Assembly: GCA_040878005.1 (NCBI GenBank)
Contig: JBBDMW010000071.1
Span: forward strand, 1-9,964
From: JBBDMW01 sp040878005
Lineage (GTDB): Bacteria > Chloroflexota > Dehalococcoidia > Lucifugimonadales > Lucifugimonadaceae
Direction: 5' to 3'
DNA length: 9,964 nucleotides
This document shows positions 5,867 to 9,964 of this stretch, one piece after another. Each line of letters begins with the position of its first letter. The stretch's first letter is position 1. Both the position numbers and the translations under genes were made by a program. The notes under the pieces are model-generated. The model saw only the letters and a list, made by a program, of their open reading frames with translations, did not search any database and was not told where the DNA came from.

Positions 5867-6619
5867 ATGCTGAGATCGCAGGCGCAGGAACCGCCGGACA
5901 ACCGTGCCCAGTTCGAGAGGCTGTTCGAGCTCTCCATGGACATGATGTGCGTGGCGGGCAGCGACGGATACTTCAGGCGTGTCAACCCCTCGTTTGAGCG
6001 GGTCCTGGGTTACAGCGCCCAGGAACTTCTCTCGGCGCCTTTCATTGAGTTCGTGCACCAGGACGATATCGACAGTACCGTTGCCGAGATGCAAAAGCTG
6101 GGATCGGGCGAGCCCACCACGATCCAGTTCGAGAACCGTTACCGCTGCAAAGACGGCTCGTACCGGTGGCTGGGGTGGACCGCGGCACCCGACAACGGCC
6201 TGATCTACGCGGTCGCACGGGACATCACAAAGGGCAAGTCAGTCGAGGTCGAGCTGCTCGACAGCGAGGCCTGGACCCGCGCCGTGCTCAATGGCGTACG
6301 TGACGCGATCATCACGTTCGACAGGAGTGGCACCATCCAGTCGTTCAACCCGGCCGCGGAGAGGGTTTACGGCTACAGCACGGCCGAGGTGATGGGCCGC
6401 AACCTCACGGTCCTGATGCCGGAGCCGCACCATGACCTCTCTGATGAAGACGCCCTGGAGTTCCTTTCGAACATGGACTGGGACGTCCTCAGCTTCGCCG
6501 GAGGGGGGCGTGGCCGGCGAAAGGACGGGACCGTCTTCGCAATTGATGGTTCTGTCAATGAAGTTGAGCTGGACGTACACCACGCATTTGTGCTTGTGCT
6601 GCGTGATGCCACTGAGTGA
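5867..6619 (+). CDS. PAS-PAS N-terminal portion of an interrupted hybrid histidine kinase
   Basis: 250 codons from ATG at 5867 (AAGGGA at 5857-5862, a 4-nt spacer) to an in-frame TGA at 6617-6619. PAS 1 spans about 13-124: FELSMDMMCVAGSDGYF, RVNPSFERVLGYS, then RYRCKDGSYRWLGW and AVARDITKGK, the usual PAS/PAC ending. PAS 2 spans about 132-250: AIITFDRSGTIQSFNPAAER, YGYSTAEVMGRNL, LMPEP (183-187), RRKDGTVFAIDGSV and VLRDATE. PAS 2 resembles the FixL type but has Ser192 where I expect the haem-ligating histidine. There are no membrane segments, so sensing is cytoplasmic. Past the TGA the same frame continues RRVETELLAAKEQAEEAN and then the H-box, exactly the linker expected between a PAS and a HisKA domain. 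This ORF is therefore the front of one kinase gene (joined length 796 codons), not a stand-alone protein. If translation stops here, the product is a two-PAS protein with no output. Confidence 0.85.
   Translation: MLRSQAQEPPDNRAQFERLFELSMDMMCVAGSDGYFRRVNPSFERVLGYSAQELLSAPFIEFVHQDDIDSTVAEMQKLGSGEPTTIQFENRYRCKDGSYRWLGWTAAPDNGLIYAVARDITKGKSVEVELLDSEAWTRAVLNGVRDAIITFDRSGTIQSFNPAAERVYGYSTAEVMGRNLTVLMPEPHHDLSDEDALEFLSNMDWDVLSFAGGGRGRRKDGTVFAIDGSVNEVELDVHHAFVLVLRDATE
6617..6619 (+). other. In-frame TGA that splits the hybrid kinase
   Basis: The TGA is codon 251 of the joined frame, in the motif D-A-T-E-*-R-R-V-E-T-E-L. In PAS-kinase proteins this position is commonly Arg (DxTERRRxE), and one C-to-T change turns CGA into TGA. 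No in-frame ATG, GTG or TTG occurs between the TGA and the ATG at 6701, which lies inside the H-box motif. Other genes here (lipoprotein, methyltransferase, both downstream signalling genes) end in TGA, which argues against reassignment of TGA. I see no hairpin typical of a selenocysteine insertion element immediately after it. Confidence 0.85.
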
Positions 6620-6700
6620 AGACGTGTTGAAACCGAGCTTCTGGCTGCGAAAGAGCAGGCGGAAGAGGCAAACCAGGTCAAGTCGGAGTTCCTGGCGAAC

Positions 6701-8257
6701 ATGAGCCATGAGCTGCGGACGCCGCTCAACGCGATCATAGGCTTCTCAGAGATCCTGGCCGACAGGACATTTGGCGATCTGTCTGAGAAGCAGGCCAGGT
6801 ACATCGACAACATCCATTCCAGCGGCCGTCATCTGCTCCAGCTGATCAACGACATACTGGACCTCTCGAAGGTTGAAGCAGGACACATGCGGCTTGACTA
6901 CTCAGATGTGGATGTGGCCGCGGTCATGGACGGCGTGCTGTCCACGCTAAGGCCGCTGACTGACCGCAAGCGCATCAGCGTGACGGTCAGGATGGCGGAT
7001 GAAGTCTCCACCGTATTCGCGGACGAGGCCAAGCTAAGACAGATCATGCTCAACCTTGTGAGCAACGCCACGAAATTCACGCCGGACGAAGGCGCCGTGA
7101 GAGTCACGGGCGAGGTCGTAAACCCGGCGCCAGACGGCAGCTCAGCCGGACCATGTCTGCGCATCTCAGTTATCGACAGCGGGATTGGAATCAGCCCTGA
7201 CGACTACACGCGGATCTTCGAGGCGTTTGAACAGATCGATTCGTCGTATGCCCGCAGCCAGGAGGGGACCGGGCTTGGGCTGGCCCTGACCCGCCGGCTG
7301 GTGGAACTGCACGGGGGCAGGATATGGGTGGAGAGCATGGGGGAAGGCAGGGGCAGCACCTTCAGTCTCGATATTCCTCTTGCCCAGGAAGCCCCGGCGC
7401 CTGCGGAGGCGGGTTCACCAGGCGAGGCGCCCGGCGAACCGCAGGCGACGAGATCAACTGCCCCGGATGGCCGAACCATTCTTGTGGTGGATGACGATGC
7501 GAATTCGAGGGAGCTGCTCGCACACTACCTCACTGAAGCTAGTTTCCATGTGGCTCACGCGGTGGACGGAGACGACGCGCTGCGCAAGGTACGGGAGGTT
7601 CGCCCTGACGCCATAGCCCTCGACATCATGCTTCCGCATAAAGACGGCTGGGCGGTGCTGGGGGAACTGAAGTCCAACCCTGAGACGAACCTGATCCCGG
7701 TGGTGATTGTGTCGATCACATCAGATAAAGAGCTGGGCTTCAGCGCCGGCGCAGCCGACTTCCTGGTAAAGCCGGTGAGCAGGCCCCGGCTCCTCGAGGT
7801 CATGAACTCACTCACCCCGGTGACCGGGAGCCGCCCAACCGTTCTGGTGGTGGATGATGACCCGAACACTGTGGAGATTACCGGTGAAGTGCTCCGCGGC
7901 CAGGGGTACAAGGTGATCGAGGCCTATGGCGGCCGGGAAGCGATACGACTTGCCGGTTCCGAAATCCCCGACGCAATCATCCTGGACCTGATGATGCCGG
8001 AAGTCTGCGGGCTGGACGTGCTGAGCGCTATAAGGGAGCAGCCTGAGACGGCTCAGATTCCAGTCGTCATATTCACAGCGAAGAGCCTTTCAAATGACGA
8101 GGTGATCGAGCTTAATGAGCGGGTGCAGGCCGTGGCCACAAAGCCTGCGGGCAGGGATGCGCTGCTGAGGGAACTGGAAAGGCTGGGGGTGTTTGCGCAT
8201 TACAGGAAGCATGAACGGCCAAGTCGACATGGTGAGTCATTGAAAGTGGATCAATGA
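6701..8257 (+). CDS. HisKA-HATPase-REC-REC portion of the interrupted hybrid histidine kinase
   Basis: Same frame as the PAS-PAS ORF. It is open from just after the TGA at 6617; the first usual start is ATG 6701, which begins within F-L-A-N-M-S-H-E-L-R-T-P-L and would lose the first part of the HisKA dimerisation helix. Numbering from 6701: phospho-acceptor His3; N-box LNLVSNATKFTP (117-128); G1 DSGIG (159-163); F-box near 173-176; G2 GTGLGL (189-194). REC 1 covers about 258-372, with DDD (264-266), phospho-acceptor D308, S338 and K357. REC 2 covers about 379-497, with D429, T459 and K481. All catalytic residues look intact. A Pro/Ala/Gly linker (228-256) joins kinase and REC 1. No Shine-Dalgarno precedes 6701, so independent translation is doubtful. 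The function would be autophosphorylation and transfer to its own receivers. The gene overlaps the next by ATGA. Confidence 0.85.
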   Translation: MSHELRTPLNAIIGFSEILADRTFGDLSEKQARYIDNIHSSGRHLLQLINDILDLSKVEAGHMRLDYSDVDVAAVMDGVLSTLRPLTDRKRISVTVRMADEVSTVFADEAKLRQIMLNLVSNATKFTPDEGAVRVTGEVVNPAPDGSSAGPCLRISVIDSGIGISPDDYTRIFEAFEQIDSSYARSQEGTGLGLALTRRLVELHGGRIWVESMGEGRGSTFSLDIPLAQEAPAPAEAGSPGEAPGEPQATRSTAPDGRTILVVDDDANSRELLAHYLTEASFHVAHAVDGDDALRKVREVRPDAIALDIMLPHKDGWAVLGELKSNPETNLIPVVIVSITSDKELGFSAGAADFLVKPVSRPRLLEVMNSLTPVTGSRPTVLVVDDDPNTVEITGEVLRGQGYKVIEAYGGREAIRLAGSEIPDAIILDLMMPEVCGLDVLSAIREQPETAQIPVVIFTAKSLSNDEVIELNERVQAVATKPAGRDALLRELERLGVFAHYRKHERPSRHGESLKVDQ

Positions 8258-8628
8258 GCGGTGAAGTAATCCTGGTTGTCGAAGACAACCCGATGAACTC
8301 GGAGCTGGTTGCGGACCTCCTGGCGGCGGCGGGCTACAAAGTTGTGCCGGCTGATACAGCGGAAGAGGGTCTGACGCTTGCGGAATCAGCCCACCCGAAC
8401 CTGATTCTGATGGACATATCGCTGCCGGGGATGGACGGCCTGGAAGCGGCCAGGGTCCTGAAGAGGCATCCTGAGACCGGGAACATTCCTATCGTCGCCC
8501 TGACCGCACATGCCATGAACGGCGATGAGGCAGCAGCCCTTGCCGCCGGGTGCAACGGCTACATCACGAAACCGATCAACACACGCACGTTCGTGGGGAC
8601 AGTAGAGAGCTTTATCGAGGCCGCGTGA
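8254..8628 (+). CDS. Stand-alone response-regulator receiver protein (DivK/CheY-like)
   Basis: 124-aa single REC domain beginning MSGEVILVVEDNPMNSELVA. The acidic pair is E10-D11, the phospho-acceptor D54 (ILMDISLPGMDG), the switch Thr T84 (VALTAHAM) and the conserved Lys K106 (ITKPIN). EDNPMN and the ALTAHAM segment are typical of DivK-like and hybrid-kinase receivers. No output domain is present, so it probably acts as a diffusible phospho-shuttle or by protein-protein contact. The start ATG overlaps the preceding stop (ATGA), and the upstream ribosome binding site is weak, which implies translational coupling to the kinase. If the upstream TGA reduces transcription or ribosome flow, this gene would be affected too. 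Confidence 0.9.
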   Translation: MSGEVILVVEDNPMNSELVADLLAAAGYKVVPADTAEEGLTLAESAHPNLILMDISLPGMDGLEAARVLKRHPETGNIPIVALTAHAMNGDEAAALAAGCNGYITKPINTRTFVGTVESFIEAA

Positions 8629-8670
8629 GCCCCCCCGGCAGAACCACGTTTTCGGACAGGGACCCTCAAG

Positions 8671-9825
8671 ATGTTTATGCCTGAACAACCTTGTGAGTAT
8701 GGCGTTGGGCGCGTGCTGATCGTAGACGATGACGACTCCAATCGACTGCTGCTTCGAGATCTGCTTGGGTCTGACGGCCATACGGTTATGGAGGCAACAT
8801 CAGGCGAAGAGGCGCTTGCCAGGCTGAATGACTCCGCTACGGACCTGGTCCTGCTGGACCTCATGATGCCGGGCATGGACGGGTTCGAGGCGTGCCGCAG
8901 GATAAAGGGCAACTCCCAGACGATGCACCTGCCGGTCCTTGTCATCACCGCGCTGAACGAGCGCAAGGACAAGATCGCCGGCATGAGGGCAGGGGCCAAC
9001 GATTTCATCACCAAGCCCGTAGACACCCAGGATGTCCGCCTGAGGGTGCGCAATGCGGTGGCGGCCAAGCAGCTGTTCGATGAGCTCCAGGCGAGCTACT
9101 CGCGGCTCAAGGGGCTGGAGGCCATGCGGGATTCACTGACCCAGATGATCGTGCACGATCTGCGGTCACCGCTTACCGGCATCGACAGTTTCCTGTCGCT
9201 GCTCAGCAGGCGGGCAGCGGACAGGCTGGATGAAAGGGACATCCTTCTCGTTCAACAGGCGCGGATCGCGACGGGCCGGCTGGTGGACATGATCAGCTCG
9301 GTCCTGGATGTGAGCAGGCTGGAAGCAGGGGCAATGCCTCTCGATATCGCCAGATGTGATCTCACCGCCGTCGTTGGCGAGGCCATTGAGTCCCCGGGCC
9401 TGCCGCAGGGAAGTGCCGCGATCGCCCATGATCTGCCGGCACGGCCGGTATTCGTGTCCTGCGATTCTGAAATCATCCGCAGGGTAGTGGTGAATCTGCT
9501 GGACAATGCCCTCAAATTCACGCCTGCCAGGGGCGAGGTGAGGATTGAGATGTCAGTGGATGAAGGTCAGCCGACGGTGGCAGTGGTTGACCAGGGACCC
9601 GGAATTCCTCCAGAATACCGGGAAAAGGTATTTGAGAAGTTTGGCCAGATAGAGAGCCGGGAGCAGGGCCGGAAGTACTCGTCCGGGCTGGGCCTGGCAT
9701 TCTGCAAGATGGCGGTGGAGGCGCACGGCGGAAGCATTGGCGTCGAGAGCGAAGTTGCCCGGGGCAGCAGGTTCTGGTTCAAGTTGCCAGCTGCAGAACT
9801 GGCGTCGCACGCTGAATCCGCCTGA
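8671..9825 (+). CDS. REC-HisKA-HATPase histidine kinase
   Basis: 384-aa protein with a receiver at the N-terminus and a kinase core behind it. The start ATG at 8671 has AGGGA (8658-8662) 8 nt upstream; a second ATG at 8677 is too far from it. REC covers about 13-128: VDDDD (18-22), phospho-acceptor D63 (LLDLMMPGMDG), T93 and K115. A short coiled segment (about 130-153) connects to HisKA with H162 in MIVHDLRSPLTGI. HATPase: N-box NLLDNALKFTP (275-285), G1 DQGPGIP (307-313), F-box FEKFGQIE (321-328), G2 SSGLGLAF (337-344). There is no membrane segment or sensor domain, so its input is probably phosphoryl transfer to the receiver, making it a second-tier kinase. It lies 42 nt after the stand-alone REC gene, likely in the same transcript. 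The C-terminus ends soon after the HATPase domain, with no Hpt or output domain. Confidence 0.92.
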   Translation: MFMPEQPCEYGVGRVLIVDDDDSNRLLLRDLLGSDGHTVMEATSGEEALARLNDSATDLVLLDLMMPGMDGFEACRRIKGNSQTMHLPVLVITALNERKDKIAGMRAGANDFITKPVDTQDVRLRVRNAVAAKQLFDELQASYSRLKGLEAMRDSLTQMIVHDLRSPLTGIDSFLSLLSRRAADRLDERDILLVQQARIATGRLVDMISSVLDVSRLEAGAMPLDIARCDLTAVVGEAIESPGLPQGSAAIAHDLPARPVFVSCDSEIIRRVVVNLLDNALKFTPARGEVRIEMSVDEGQPTVAVVDQGPGIPPEYREKVFEKFGQIESREQGRKYSSGLGLAFCKMAVEAHGGSIGVESEVARGSRFWFKLPAAELASHAESA

Positions 9826-9964
9826 GGCCGGCCTCCTGTCTCACGTTCACCGCGGCAGTGACAACAGGTGTATGGGGCAGGGAGTCGGCAGGCCTGTACT
9901 GCTGTCACAGTGAGGTATTCATCATTATCCCGTTGTGGAGGACGTGTGCCGGCAGGCGGTCACG

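Noticed and set aside
6617..6700. Selenocysteine or general TGA reassignment as the explanation for the internal stop
   Set aside because: Several intact genes in the window end in TGA, the position normally holds Arg in a linker with no redox role, and no insertion-element hairpin is evident directly after the codon.
9824..9835. GAGGCCGGCCTC palindrome after the last kinase as a terminator
   Set aside because: It has no room for a loop without losing central pairs and no T-run follows. No clear terminator is visible before the window ends.
9937..9964. GGAGG followed by GTG at 9946 as the start of another gene
   Set aside because: Only six codons remain in the window and the spacing is 4 nt, too little to support a gene call.

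Overview
The window is GC-rich bacterial chromosome, with frequent AGG arginine codons and TGA as the most common stop. It carries a lipoprotein with DUF4382 and DUF5666-like domains, a DUF3237-like protein, a class I methyltransferase and several PAS/REC/histidine kinase proteins. This mix would suit an environmental lineage such as Chloroflexota (Dehalococcoidia-like), but that is a weak inference because no rRNA or other marker gene is present.

Layout. Positions 1-146 (minus strand) hold the N-terminus of a PAS-domain sensor that leaves the window on the left. About 1.07 kb without a convincing large gene follows (147-1229); its only candidate is a 70-aa Cys-containing ORF at 762-550 (minus) with a good ribosome binding site. 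Positions 1230-3422 encode a large lipoprotein: lipobox, DUF4382-like domain, then six tandem ~80-residue DUF5666-like repeats. A strong intrinsic terminator follows at 3445-3482. Positions 3675-4481 encode a SAM-dependent methyltransferase, and 4832-5293 a DUF3237-like protein. Between these two, the minus strand has a possible 29-aa single-span membrane peptide (4670-4581). Positions 5294-5866 are AT-richer intergenic DNA with a TetR-type palindrome, a second inverted repeat and a plausible sigma70-type promoter.

The right half (5867-9825) is a compact signalling operon. Its first locus is a hybrid histidine kinase, PAS-PAS-HisKA-HATPase-REC-REC, interrupted by an in-frame TGA at 6617-6619. 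Next come a stand-alone REC protein (ATGA overlap) and, 42 nt later, a REC-HisKA-HATPase kinase. The operon therefore has two kinase cores and four receiver domains but no Hpt domain and no DNA-binding or enzymatic output domain, so its output partner must lie elsewhere.

The observation most worth a second look is the in-frame TGA. The reading frame is intact on both sides and the linker and H-box residues are well preserved. This points to a recent nonsense mutation (for example CGA to TGA), a sequencing error, or readthrough. Nothing in the window proves a wholly new system.
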